Assembly: GCA_037013495.1 (NCBI GenBank)
Contig: CM072810.1
Coordinates: 37,849,843 to 37,913,842, forward strand
Direction: 5' to 3'
Length of the DNA stretch: 64,000 nt
Origin: Hippophae tibetana
Lineage: Eukaryota > Streptophyta > Magnoliopsida > Rosales > Elaeagnaceae
Shown here: positions 13,361 to 27,609 of the stretch, piece by piece
Layout of the letters: each line of letters opens with the position of its first letter
How positions within the stretch are numbered: the first letter of the stretch is position 1
Made by a program: the position numbers and the translations under genes
The notes under the pieces: model-generated
Told to the model about the DNA's origin: nothing
The model's input: the letters and a program-made list of their open reading frames with translations, nothing else
The model's database searches: none

Positions 13361-16300
13361 AGTTGTATTTCTTCCAAGCAAAATCAAACATTTTGGAGAC
13401 CACTCATATAGGCATTTGAGCAAAAAACTAAATTTAGAACTATGCAGCTGAATAGTAATTTTGAACTCTATATCATGGAAGAGGATGAAACTTTGAACAA
13501 ATTCTATGCAGGTTTTTCAATCATTATCAACTACCCGTACAATTTCGATGGACCTATTTGGAAAAAAAAGTAGATTGAGAAAATCGTTGTTAGCCTACAT
13601 TATCATTTCCAAGAAAAATAAAAATTGCTTAAATCTATATAGAAGGTATGTGAACATACTGTTAAATGAATCAGTTGGGAAATTATTCGAACTACATTAT
13701 TTGTTGCCAAGATGATAGCAATCCACATTCGTGGATGGCAAGAGCTTGACTTTATAGACATCAAGTATAGTGGTACGAGCGAAGCAATTTTGACACAATT
13801 GTTAAAATTGATGAATCTAATACCAATGAAGAGAAAATATCTACACTTTCCCATAGATTTACTAAATTTCATAGAAAGAATAAACCCGTTTTTAGGGATT
13901 TAAAAAAAGGTAATCCGAGCTCTAAAATGATTATTTCAATGAATTTATAGTTGTATTTCTTCCAAACAAAATCAAACATTTTGGAGACCACTCATATAGG
14001 CATTTGAGCAAAAAACTAAATTTAGAACTATGCAGCTGAACATAAATTTTGAACTCTATATCATGCAAGAGGATGAAACTTTGAACAAATTCTATGCAGG
14101 TTTTTCAATCAATTTCAGCTACCCGTACAATTTGGATGGACTTATTTGGAAAAAAACGTAAATTGAGAAAATTGTTGTTAGCCTACATTATCATTTTCAA
14201 GAAAAAGATACCTTGCTTAAATCCATATAGAAGGCCTGTGAACTTACTGTTAAATGAATCAGTTGGGAAATTATTCGAACTGCATTATTTGTTGCCAAGA
14301 TGATAGCAATCCACTTTCACGGACGAAAAGAGCTTGAATTTATAGACATCAAGTATAGTGGTACGAGCGAAGCTATTTTGACACAATTGTTAGAAATGAT
14401 GAATCTAATACCAATGAAGAGAAAATATCTATACTCTCACATAGATTTACTAAATTTCTTAGAAAGAATAAACCCGTTTTTAGGGATTTGAAAAAAAGGT
14501 AATCCGAGCTCTAAAATGATTATTTCAATGAATTTATAGTTGTATTTCTTCCGAGCAAAATCAAACATTTCGGAGACCACTCATACATGCATTTGATCAA
14601 AAAATAAATCTAGAACTATGCAGCTGAACGTAAATTTTGAACTCTATATCATGCAAGAGGATGAAACTTTGAACAAATTCTATGCAGGTTTTTCAATCAA
14701 TTTCAGCTACCCGTACAATTTGGATGGACATATTTGGAAAAAAAAGTAGATTGAGAAAATTGTTGTTAGTCTACATTATAATTTTCAAGAAGAAGATACC
14801 TTGCTTAAATCCATTTAGAAGGCCTGTGAACTTACTTTTAAATGAATCAGTCGGGAAATTATTCGAACTGCATTATTTGTTGCCAAGATGATAGCAATCC
14901 ACTTTCGCGGACGAAAAGAGCTTGAATTTATAGACATCAAGTATAGTGGTACGAGCGAAGCTATTTTGACACAATTGTTAGAAATGATGAATCTTATACC
15001 AATGAAGAGAAAAAATCTATACTCTCCCATAGATTTACTAAATTTCTTAGAAAGAATAAACCCGTTTTTAGGGATTTAAAAAAAAGGTAATCCGAGTTCT
15101 AAAATGATTATTTCAATGAATTTATAGTTGTATTTCTTCCAAGCAAAATCAAACATTTTGGAGACCACTCATATAGGCATTTGATCAAAAATAAATCTAG
15201 AACTATGCAGCTGAACATAAATTTTGAACTCTATATCATGCAAGAGGATGAAACTTTGAACAAATTCTATGCAGGTTTTTCAATCAATTTCAGCTACCCG
15301 TACAATTTGGATGGACATATTTGGAAAAAAAAGTAGATTGAGAAAATTGTTGTTAGTCTACATTATCATTTTCAAGAAGAAGATACCTTGCTTAAATCCA
15401 TATAGAAGGCCTGTGAACTTACTGTTAAATGAATCAGTCGGGAAATTATTCGAACTGCATTATTTGTTGCCAAGATGATAGCAATCCACTTTCGCGGACG
15501 AAAAGAGCTTGAATTTATAGACATCAAGTATAGTGGTACAAGCAAAGCTATTTTGACACAATTGTTAGAAATGATGAATCTAATACCAATGAAGAGAAAA
15601 TATCTATACTCTTCCATAGATTTACTAAATTTCTTAGAAAGAATAAACCCGTTTTTAGGGATTTAAAAAAAAGGAAATCCGAGCTCTAAAATGATTATTT
15701 CAATGAATTTATAGTTGTATTTCTTCCAAGCAAAATCAAACATTTTGGAGACCACTCATATAGGCATTTGAGCAAAAAACTAAATTTAGAACTATGCAGC
15801 TGAATAGTAATTTTGAACTCTATATCATGGAAGAGGATGAAACTTTGAACAAATTCTATGCAGGTTTTTCAATCATTATCAACTACCCGTACAATTTCGA
15901 TGGACCTATTTGGAAAAAAAAGTAGATTGAGAAAATCGTTGTTAGCCTACATTATCATTTCCAAGAAAAATAAAAATTGCTTAAATCTATATAGAAGGTA
16001 TGTGAACATACTGTTAAATGAATCAGTTGGGAAATTATTCGAACTACATTATTTGTTGCCAAGATGATAGCAATCCACATTCGTGGATGGCAAGAGCTTG
16101 ACTTTATAGACATCAAGTATAGTGGTACGAGCGAAGCAATTTGGACACAATTGTTAAAATTGATGAATCTAATACCAATGAAGAGAAAATATCTACACTT
16201 TCCCATAGATTTACTAAATTTCATAGAAAGAATAAACCCGTTTTTAGGGATTTAAAAAAAGGTAATCCGAGCTCTAAAATGATTATTTCAATGAATTTAT

Positions 16301-19003
16301 AGTTGTATTTCTTCCAAACAAAATCAAACATTTTGGAGACCACTCATATAGGCATTTGAGCAAAAAACTAAATTTAGAACTATGCAGCTGAACATAAATT
16401 TTGAACTCTATATCATGCAAGAGGATGAAAGTTTGAACAAATTCTATGCAGGTTTTTCAATCAATTTCAGCTACCCGTACAATTTGGATGGACTTATTTG
16501 GAAAAAAACGTAAATTGAGAAAATTGTTGTTAGCCTACATTATCATTTTCAAGAAAAAGATACCTTGCTTAAATCCATATAGAAGGCCTGTGAACTTACT
16601 GTTAAATGAATCAGTTGGGAAATTATTCGAACTGCATTATTTGTTGCCAAGATGATAGCAATCCACTTTCACGGACGAAAAGAGCTTGAATTTATAGACA
16701 TCAAGTATAGTGGTACGAGCGAAGCTATTTTGACACAATTGTTAGAAATGATGAATCTAATACCAATGAAGAGAAAATATCTATACTCTCACATAGATTT
16801 ACTAAATTTCTTAGAAAGAATAAACCCGTTTTTAGGGATTTGAAAAAAAGGTAATCCGAGCTCTAAAATGATTATTTCAATGAATTTATAGTTGTATTTC
16901 TTCCGAGCAAAATCAAACATTTCGGAGACCACTCATACATGCATTTGATCAAAAAATAAATCTAGAACTATGCAGCTGAACATAAATTTTGAACTCTATA
17001 TTATGCAAGAGGATGAAACTTTGAACAAATTCTATGCAGGTTTTTCAATCAATTTCAGCTACCCGTACAATTTGGATGGACTTATTTGGAAAAAAAAGTA
17101 GATTGAGAAAATTGTTGTTAGCCTACATAATAATTTTCAAGAAGAAGATACCTTGCTTAAATCCATTTAGAAGGCCTGTGAACTTACTTTTAAATGAATC
17201 AGTCGGGAAATTATTCGAACTGCATTATTTGTTGCCAAGATGATAGCAATCCACTTTCGCGGCCGAAAAGAGCTTGAATTTATAGACATCAAGTATAATG
17301 GTACGAGCGAAGCTATTTTGACACAATTGTTAGAAATGATGAATCTAATACCAATGAAGAGAAAATATCTATACTCTCCCATAGATTTACTAAATTTCTT
17401 AGAAAGAATAAACCCGTTTTTAGGGATTTAAAAAAAAGGTAATCCGAGCTCTAAAATGATTATTTCAATGAATTTATAGTTGTATTTCTTCCAAGCAAAA
17501 TCAAACATTTTGGAGACCACTCATATAGGCATTTGATCAAAAAATAAATCTAGAACTATGCAGCTGAACATAAATTTTGAACTCTATATCATGCAAGAGG
17601 ATGAAACTTTGAACAAATTCTATGCAGGTGTTTCAATCAATTTCAGCTACCCGTACAATTTGGATGGACATATTTGGAAAAAAAAGTAGATTGAGAAAAT
17701 TGTTGTTAGTCTACATTATCATTTTCAAGAAGAAGATACCTTGCTTAAATCCATATAGAAGGCCTGTGAACTTACGGTTAAATGAATCTTGCGGGAAATT
17801 ATTCGAACTGCATTATTTGTTGCCAAGATGATAGCAATCCACTTTCGCGGACGAAAAGAGCTTGAATTTATAGACATCAAGTATAGTGCTACAAGCAAAG
17901 CTATTTTGACACAATTGTTAGAAATGATGAAACTAATACCAATGAAGAGAAAATATCTATACTCTTCCATAGATTTACTAAATTTCTTAGAAAGAATAAA
18001 CCCGTTTTTAGGGATTTAAAAAAAAGGAAATCCGAGCTCTAAAATGATTATTTCAATGAATTTATAGTTGTATTTCTTCCAAGCAAAATCAAACATTTTG
18101 GAGACCACTCATATAGGCATTTGAGCAAAAAACTAAATTTAGAACTATGCAGCTGAATAGTAATTTTGAACTCTATATCATGCAAGAGGATGAAACTTTG
18201 AACAAATTCTATGCAGGTTTTTCAATCATTATCAACTACCCGTACAATTTCGATGGACCTATTTGGAAAAAAAAGTAGATTGAGAAAATTGTTGTTAGCC
18301 TACATTATCATTTCCAAGAAAAATAAAAATTGCTTAAATCTATATAGAAGGCATGTGAACATACTGTTAAATGAATCAGTTGGGAAATTATTCGAACTAC
18401 ATTATTTGTTGCCAAGATGATAGCAATCCACATTCGTGGATGGCAAGAGCTTGACTTTATAGACATCAAGTATAGTGGTACGAGCGAAGCAATTTTGACA
18501 CAATTGTTAAAATTGATGAATCTAATACCAATGAAGAGAAAATATCTACACTTTCCCATAGATTTACTAAATTTCATAGAAAGAATAAACCCGTTTTTAA
18601 GGATTTAAAAAAAAGGTAATCCGAGCTCTAAAATGATTATTTCAATGAATTTATAGTTGTATTTCTTCCAAGCACTTCAAACATTTTGGAGACCACTCAT
18701 ATAGGCATTTGATCAAAAAATAATTCTAGACCTATGCAGCTGGACATAAATTTTGAAATCTATATCATGCAAGAGGATGAAACTTTGAACAAATTCTATG
18801 CAGGTTTTTCAATCCATTTCAGCTACCCGTACAATTTGGATGGACCTATTTGGAAAAAAAAAGTAGATTGAGAAAATTGTTGTTAGCCTACATTATTATT
18901 TCCAAAAAAAGATACCTTGCTTAAATCCATATAGAAGTCCTGTGAACTTACTGTTAAATGAATCAGTTAGGAAATTATTCGAACTGCATTATTTGTAGCC
19001 AAG
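11948..19003 (+). repeat. HOR block 4: 2,352-bp tetramer (E'/G)-F-C'-A, three copies
   Basis: Anchors fall as 11948-12536-13123-13712, 14300-14888-15475-16064 and 16652-17240-17828-18417, an offset of 2,352-2,353 bp. Type G (14300, 16652) is E-like but has ACTCTCACATAG and GGGATTTGAAAAAAAGG. Copies 1 and 2 of F and C' are almost the same. Copy 3 is more diverged: F' at 17240 has CGGCCG and GTATAATGG, and the C'' at 17828 has several private changes (TGCGGGAAATT, GTGCTACAAG, GATGAAACTA). Each A is followed by the mixed linker ending CTAAATTTAG then AACATAAATTTTG, except the last. The next monomer, at 19004, still resembles E/G (CACGCACG), so the tetramer register fades out and does not stop sharply. 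Confidence 0.88.
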
Positions 19004-19591
19004 ATGATAGCAATCCACTTTCACGCACGAAAAGAGCTTGAATTTATAGACATCAAGTATAGTGGTACGAGCGAAGCTATTTTGACACAATTGTTAGAAA
19101 TGATGAATGTAATACCAATGAAGAGAAAATATCTATACTCTCCCATAGATTTACTAAATTTCTTAGAAAGAATAAACCCGTTTTTAGGGATTTAAAAAAA
19201 AGGTTATGCGAGCTCTAAAATGATTATTTCAATGAATTTATTGTTGTATTTCTTCCAAGCAAAATCAAACATTTTGGAGACCACTCATATAGGCATTTGA
19301 TCAAAAAATAAATCTAGAACTATGCAGCTGAACCTAAATTTTGAACTCTATATCATGCAAGAGGATGAAACTTTGAACAAATTCTATGCAGGTTTTTCAA
19401 TCAATTTTAGCTACCCGTACAATTTGGATGCACCTATTTGAAAAAAAACGTAAATTGAGAAAATTGTTGTTAGCCTACATTATCATTTTCAAGAAAAAGA
19501 TACCTTGCTTAAATCCATATAGAAGGCCTGTGAACTTACTGTTAAATGAATCAGTTAGGAAATTATTCGAACTGCATTATTTGTAGCCAAG

Positions 19592-22500
19592 ATGATAGCA
19601 ATCCACTTTCGCGGACGAAAAGAGCTTGAATTTATAGACATCAAGTATAGTGGTACGAGCGAAGCTATTTTGACACAATTGTTAGAAATGATGAATCTAA
19701 TACCAATGAAGAGAAAATATCTATACTCTCCCATAGATTTACTAAATTTCTTAGAAAGAATAAACCCGTTTTTAGGGATTTAAAAAAAAGGTTATGCGAG
19801 CTCTAAAATGATTATTTCAATGAATTTATTGTTGTATTTCTTCCAAGCAAAATCAAACATTTTGGAGACCACTCATATAGGCATTTGATCAAAAAATAAA
19901 TCTAGAACTATGCAGCGGAACCTAAATTTTGAACTCTATATCATGCAAGAGGATGAAACTTTGAACAAATTCTATGCAGGTTTTTCAATCAATTTCAGCT
20001 ACCCGTACAATTTGGATGGACATATTTGGAAAAAAAAGTAGATTGAGAAAATTGTTGTTAGTCTACATTATAATTTTCAAGAAGAAGATACCTTGCTTAA
20101 ATCCATTTAGAAGGCCTGTGAACTTACTGTTAAACGAATCAGTCGGGAAATTATTCGAACTGCATTATTTGTTGCCAAGATGATAGCAATCCACTTTCAA
20201 GGACGAAAAGAGCTTGAATTTATAGACATCAAGTATAGTGGTACGAGCGAAGCTATTTTGACACAATTGTTAGAAATGCTGAATCTAATACCAAAGAAGA
20301 GAAAATATCTATACTCTCCCATAGATTTACTAAATTTCTTAGAAAGAATAAACCCGTTTTTAGGGATTTTAAAAAAAGGTAATCCGAGCTCTAAAATGAT
20401 TATTTCAATGAATTTATTGTTGTATTTCTTCCAAGCAAAATCAAACATTTTGGAGACCACTCATATAGGCATTTGATCAAAAAATAAATCTAGAACTATG
20501 CAGCTGAACCTAAATTTTGAACTCTATATCATGCAAGAGGATGAAACTTTGAACAAATTCTATGCAGGTTTTTCAATCAATTTCAGCTACCCGTACAATT
20601 TGGATGGACCTATTTGAAAAAAACGTAAATTGAGAAAATTGTTGTTAGCCTACATTATCATTTTCAAGAAAAAGATACCTTGCTTAAATCCATATAGAAG
20701 GCCTGTGAACTTACTGTTAAACGAATCAGTCGGGAAATTATTCGAACTGCATTATTTGTTGCCAAGATGATAGCAATCCACTTTCAAGGACGAAAAGAGC
20801 TTGAATTTATAGACATCAAGTATAGTGGTACGAGCGAAGCTATTTTGACACAATTGTTAGAAATGCTGAATCTAATACCAAAGAAGAGAAAATATCTATA
20901 CTCTCCCATAGATTTACTAAATTTCTTAGAAAGAATAAACCCGTTTTTAGGGATTTAAAAAAAAGGTAATCCGAGCTCTAAAATGATTATTTCAATGAAT
21001 TTATAGTTGTATTTCTTCCAAACAAAATCAAACATTTCGGAGACCACTCATATAGGCATTTGATCAAAAAATAAATCTAGAACTATGCAGCTTTACATAA
21101 ATTTTGAACTCTATATCATGCAAGAGGATGAAACTTTGAACAAATTCTATGCAGGTTTTTCAATCAATTTCAGCTACCCGTACAATTTGGATGGACATAT
21201 TTGGAAAAAAAAGTAGATTGAGAAAATTGTTGTTAGTCTACATTATCATTTTCAAGAAGAAGATACCTTGCTTAAATCCATATACAAGGCCTGTGAACTT
21301 ACTGTTAAATGAATCAGTCGGGAAATTATTCGAACTGCATTATTTGTTGCCAAGTTGATAGCAATCCACTTTCGCGGACGAAAAGAGCTTGAATTTATAG
21401 ACATCAAGTATAGTGGTACGAGCGAAGCTATTTTGACACAATTGTTAGAAATGATGAATCTAATACCAATGAAGAGAAAATATCTATACTCTCCCATAGA
21501 TTTACTAAATTTCTTAGAAAGAATAAACCCGTTTTTAGGGATTTAAAAAAAAGGTTATGCGAGCTCTAAAATGATTATTTCAATGAATTTATTGTTGTAT
21601 TTCTTCCAAGCAAAATCAAACATTTTGGAGACCACTCATATAGGCATTTGATCAAAAAATAAATCTAGAACTATGCAGCGGAACCTAAATTTTGAACTCT
21701 ATATCATGCAAGAGGATGAAACTTTGAACAAATTCTATGCAGGTTTTTCAATCAATTTCAGCTACCCGTACAATTTGGATGGACATATTTGGAAAAAAAA
21801 GTAGATTGAGAAAATTGTTGTTAGTCTACATTATAATTTTCAAGAAGAAGATACCTTGCTTAAATCCATTTAGAAGGCCTGTGAACTTACTGTTAAACGA
21901 ATCAGTCGGGAAATTATTCGAACTGCATTATTTGTTGCCAAGATGATAGCAATCCACTTTCAAGGACGAAAAGAGCTTGAATTTATAGACATCAAGTATA
22001 GTGGTACGAGCGAAGCTATTTTGACACAATTGTTAGAAATGCTGAATCTAATACCAAAGAAGAGAAAATATCTATACTCTCCCATAGATTTACTAAATTT
22101 CTTAGAAAGAATAAACCCGTTTTTAGGGATTTTAAAAAAAGGTAATCCGAGCTCTAAAATGATTATTTCAATGAATTTATTGTTGTATTTCTTCCAAGCA
22201 AAATCAAACATTTTGGAGACCACTCATATAGGCATTTGATCAAAAAATAAATCTAGAACTATGCAGCTGAACCTAAATTTTGAACTCTATATCATGCAAG
22301 AGGATGAAACTTTGAACAAATTCTATGCAGGTTTTTCAATCAATTTCAGCTACCCGTACAATTTGGATGGACCTATTTGAAAAAAACGTAAATTGAGAAA
22401 ATTGTTGTTAGCCTACATTATCATTTTCAAGAAAAAGATACCTTGCTTAAATCCATATAGAAGGCCTGTGAACTTACTGTTAAACGAATCAGTCGGGAAA

Positions 22501-23310
22501 TTATTCGAACTGCATTATTTGTTGCCAAGATGATAGCAATCCACTTTCAAGGACGAAAAGAGCTTGAATTTATAGACATCAAGTATAGTGGTACGAGCGA
22601 AGCTATTTTGACACAATTGTTAGAAATGCTGAATCTAATACCAAAGAAGAGAAAATATCTATACTCTCCCATAGATTTACTAAATTTCTTAGAAAGAATA
22701 AACCCGTTTTTAGGGATTTAAAAAAAAGGTAATCCGAGCTCTAAAATGATTATTTCAATGAATTTATAGTTGTATTTCTTCCAAACAAAATCAAACATTT
22801 CGGAGACCACTCATATAGGCATTTGATCAAAAAATAAATCTAGAACTATGCAGCTTTACATAAATTTTGAACTCTATATCATGCAAGAGGATGAAACTTT
22901 GAACAAATTCTATGCAGGTTTTTCAATCAATTTCAGCTACCCGTACAATTTGGATGGACATATTTGGAAAAAAAAGTAGATTGAGAAAATTGTTGTTAGT
23001 CTACATTATCATTTTCAAGAAGAAGATACCTTGCTTAAATCCATATACAAGGCCTGTGAACTTACTGTTAAATGAATCAGTCGGGAAATTATTCGAACTG
23101 CATTATTTGTTGCCAAGTTGATAGCAATCCACTTTCGCAGACGAAAAGAGCTTGAATTTATAGACATCAAGTATAGTGGTACAAGCGAAGCTATTTTGAC
23201 ACAATTGTTAGAAATGATGAATCTAATACCAATGAAGAGAAAATATCTATACTCTCCCATAGATTTACTAAATTTCTTAGAAAGAATAAACCCGTTTTTA
23301 GGGATTTAAA
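19592..23310 (+). repeat. HOR block 5: 1,763-bp trimer, about two copies
   Basis: Anchors 20180, 20767, 21355 recur at 21943, 22530, 23118, and the match extends back to 19592. Shared markers are CTTTCAAGGACG, GAAATGCTGAATC, ACCAAAGAAGAG, GTTAAACGAATC, GCAGCGGAACC (19,912 and 21,675) and GCAGCTTTACAT (21,087 and 22,850). The monomers at 20180 and 21943 read GGGATTTTAAAAAAAGG, which removes a stop and lengthens a chance frame to 98 codons. Those at 21355 and 23118 have AAGTTGATAGC in place of AAGATGATAGC. The 19004, 19592 and 21355 monomers share GGTTATGCGAGC. Copies differ at very few sites, so this is a recent duplication. Similarity ends near 23,310, where GGTAATCCCAGC replaces GGTTATGCGAGC. 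Confidence 0.9.
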
Positions 23311-25090
23311 AAAAAGGTAATCCCAGCTCTAAAATGATTAATTTAATGAATTTATTGTTGTATTTCTTCCAAGCAAAATCAAACATTTTGGAGACCACCC
23401 ATATAGGCATTTGATCAAAAAATAAATCTAGAACTATGCAGCTGAACATAAATTTTGAACTCTATATCATGCAAGAGGATGAAACTTTGAACAAATTCTA
23501 TGCAGGTTTTTCAATCAATTTCAGCTACCCGTACAATTTGGATGGACCTATTTGGAAAAAACGTAAATTGAGAAAATTGTTGTTAGCCTACATTATCATT
23601 TTCAAGAAGAACATACCTTGCTTAAATCCATATAGAAGGCCTGTGAACTTACTGTTAAATGAATCAGTTGGGAAATTATTCGAACTGCATTATTTGTTGC
23701 CAAGATGATAGCAATCCACTTTCGCGGACGAAGGGAGCTTGAATTTATGGACATCAAGTATAGTGGTACGAGCGAAGCTATTTTGACACAATTGTTAGAA
23801 ATGATGTATCTAATACCAATGAAGAGAAAATATCTATACTCTCCCATAGATTTACTAAATTTCTTAGAAAGAATAAACCCGTTTTTAGGGATTTAAAAAA
23901 AAGGTAATCCGAGTTCTAAAATGATTATTTCAATGAATTTATAGTTGTATTTCTTCCAAGCAAAATCAAACATTTCGGAGACCACTCATATAGGCATTTG
24001 ATCAAAAAATAAATCTACAACTATGCAGCTGAACATAAATTTTGAACTCTATATCATGCAAGAGGATGAAACTTTGAACAAATTCTATGCAGGTTTTTCA
24101 ATCAATTTCAGCTACCCGTACAATTTGGATGGACATATTTGGAAAAAAAAGTAGATTGAGAAAATTGTTGTTAGTCTACATTATCATTTTCAAGAAGAAG
24201 ATACCTTGCTTAAATCCATATAGAAGGCCTGTGAACTTACTGTTAAATGAATCAGTCGGGAAATTATTCGAACTGCATTATTTGTTGCCAAGTTGATAGC
24301 AATCCACTTTCGCGGACGAAAAGAGCTTGAATTTATAGACATCAAGTATAGTGGTACAAGCGAAGCTATTTTGACACAATTGTTAGAAATGATGAATCTA
24401 ATACCAATGAAGAGAAAATATCTATACTCTCCCATAGATTTACTAAATTTCTTAGAAAGAATAAACCCGTTTTTAGGGATTTAAAAAAAAGGTAATCCCA
24501 GCTCTAAAATGATTATTTCAATGAATTTATTGTTGTATTTCTTCCAAGCAAAATCAAACATTTTGGAGACCACCCATATAGGCATTTGATCAAAAAATAA
24601 ATCTAGAACTATGCAGCTGAACATAAATTTTGAACTCTATATCATGCAAGAGGATGAAACTTTGAACAAATTCTATGCAGGTTTTTCAATCAATTTCAGC
24701 TACTCGTACAATTTGGATGGACCTATTTGGAAAAAAACGTAAATTGAGAAAATTGTTGTTAGCCTACATTATCATTTTCAAGAAGAACATACCTTGCTTA
24801 AATCCATATAGAAGGCCTGTGAACTTACTTGCAAATGAATCAGTTGGGAAATTATTCGAACTGCATTATTTGTTGCCAAGATGATAGCAATCCACTTTCG
24901 CGGACGAAGAGAGCTTGAATTTATGGACATCAAGTATAGTGGTACGAGCGAAGCTATTTTGACACAATTGTTAGAAATGATGTATCTAATACCAATGAAG
25001 AGAAAATATCTATACTCTCCCATAGATTTACTAAATTTCTTAGAAAGAATAAACCCGTTTTTAGGGATTTAAAAAAAAGGTAATCCCAGC
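23118..25090 (+). repeat. HOR block 6: 1,175-bp dimer K-L, two copies
   Basis: K monomers at 23118 and 24293 share AAGTTGATAGC and GTACAAGCGAAGC. L monomers at 23705 and 24881 share GAATTTATGGACATC and GAAATGATGTATC. The offset is 1,175-1,176 bp. The linkers after K share GGTAATCCCAGC and GACCACCCATATAG. L copies differ at a few sites, such as GAAGGGAGC against GAAGAGAGC and CTTGCAAATG near 24,830 against CTGTTAAATG. The first L is one A shorter in the second A tract (near 23,560), which joins two frames into a 90-codon open frame. Confidence 0.87.
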
Positions 25091-27609
25091 TCTAAAATGA
25101 TTATTTCAATGAATTTATTGTTTTATTTCTTCCAAGCAAAATCAAACATTTTGGAGACCACCCATATAGGCATTTGATCAAAAAATAATTCTAGAACTAT
25201 GCAGCTGAACATAAATTTGAACTCTATATCATGCAAGAGGATGAAACTTTGAACAATTTCTATGTAGGTTTTTCAATCAATTTCAGCTACCAGTACAATT
25301 TGGATGGACATATTTGGAAAAAAAAAGTAGATTGAGAAAATTGTTGTTAGTCTACATTATCATTTTCAAGAAGAAGATACCTTGCTTAAATCCATATAGA
25401 AGGCCTGTGAACTTACCGTTAAATGAATCAGTCGGAAAATTATTCGAACTGCATTATTTGTTGCCAAGATGATAGCAATCCACTTTCGTGGACGGAAAGA
25501 GCTTGACTTTATAGACATCAAGTATAGTGGTACGAGCAAAGCTATTTTGACACAATTGTCAGAAATGATGAATCTAATACCAATGAAGAGAAAATAGCTA
25601 TACTTTCGCATAGATTTACTAAATTTCTTAGAAAGAATAAACCCATTTTTAGGAATTTTCAAAAAAGGTAATCCGAGCTCTAAAATGATTATTTCAATGA
25701 ATTTATAGTTGTATTTCTTCCAAGCTACTTCAAACATTTCGGAGACCACTCATATAGACATTTGAGCAAAAAACTAAATCTAGAACTATGCAGCTGAACA
25801 GAAATTTTGAACTCTATATCATGCAAGAGGATGAAACTTTGAACAAATTCTATGCAGGTTTTTCAATCAATTTCAGCTACCCGTACAATTTGGATGGACA
25901 TATTTGGAAAAAAAAGTAGATTGAGATAATTGTTGTTGGTCTACATTATCATTTTCAAGAAAAAGATACCTTGCTTAAATCCATATAGAAGGCCTGTGAA
26001 CTTACTGTTAAATGAATCAGTCGGGAAATTATTCGAACTACATTATTTGTTGCCAAGATGATAGCAATCCACTTTCGTGGACGGCAAGAGCTTGACTTTA
26101 TAGACATCAAGTATAGTGGTACGAGCGAAGCAATTTTGACACAATTGTTAAAATTGATGAATCTAATACCAATGAAGAGAAAATATCTACACTTTCCCAT
26201 AGATTTACTAAATTTCATAGAAAGAATAAACCCGTTTTTAAGGATTTAAAAAAAAGGTAATCCGAGCTCTAAAATGATTATTTCAATGAATTTATAGTTG
26301 TATTTCTTCCAAGCTACTTCAAACATTTCGGAGACCACTCATATAGACATTTGAGCAAAAAACTAAATCTAGAACTATGCAGCTGAACAGAAATTTTGAA
26401 CTCTATATCATGCAAGAGGATGAAACTTTGAACAAATTCTTTGCAGGTTTTTAATCAATTTCAGCTACCCGTACAATTTGGATGGACATATTTGGAAAAA
26501 AAAGTAGATTGAGAAAATTGTTGTTAGTCTACATTATCATTTTCAAGAAAAAGAAATCTTGCTTAAATCCATATAGAAGGCCTGTGAACTTACTGTTAAA
26601 TGAATCAGTTGGGAAACTATTCGAACTGAATTATTTGTTGCCAAGATGATAGCAATCCACTTTCGTGGACGGAAAGAGCTTGACTTTATAGACATCAAGT
26701 ATAGTGGTACGAGCGAAGCAATTTTGACACAATTGTTAAAATTGATGAATCTAATACCAATGAAGAGAAAATATCTACACTTTCCCATAGATTTACTAAA
26801 TTTCATAGAAAGAATAAACCTGTTTTTTGGGATTTAAGAAAAAGGTAATCCGACCTCTAAAATGATTATTTCAATGAATTTATAGTTCTATTTCTTCCAA
26901 GCAACTTCAAACATTTTGGAGACCTCTCATATAGGCATTTGATCAAAAAAAAATTCTAGACCTATGCAGCTGGACATAAATTTTGAACTCTATATCATGT
27001 AAGAGGATGAAACTTTGAACAAATTCTATGCAGGTTTTTAATCAATTTCAGCTACCCGTACAATTTGGATGGACCTATTTGGAAAAAAAAAAGTTTATTG
27101 AGAAAATTGTTGTTAACCTACATTTTTATTTCCAAGAAAAAGATACCTTGCTTAAATCCATATAGAAGGTCTGTGAACTTACTGTTAAATGAATCAGTTG
27201 GGAAAATATTCGAACTGCATTATTTGTTGCCAAGATGATAGCAATCCACTTTCATGGACGAAAAGAGCTTGAATTTATAGATATCAAGTATAGTGGTACG
27301 AGCGAAGCTATTTTGACACAATTGTTAGAAATTATGAATCTAATACCAATGAAGAGAAAATATCTATACTCTCCCATAGATTTACTAAATTTCTTAGAAA
27401 GAATAAACCCGTTTTTAGGGATTTAAAAAAAAGGTAATCCCAGATCTAAAAAGATTATTTCAATGAATTTATTGTTGTATTTCTTCCAAGCAAAATCAAA
27501 CATTTTGGAGACCACCCATATAGGCATTTGATCAAAAAATAAATCTAGAACTATGCAGCTGAACATAAATTTTGAACTCTATATCATGCAAGAGGATGAA
27601 ACTTTGAAC

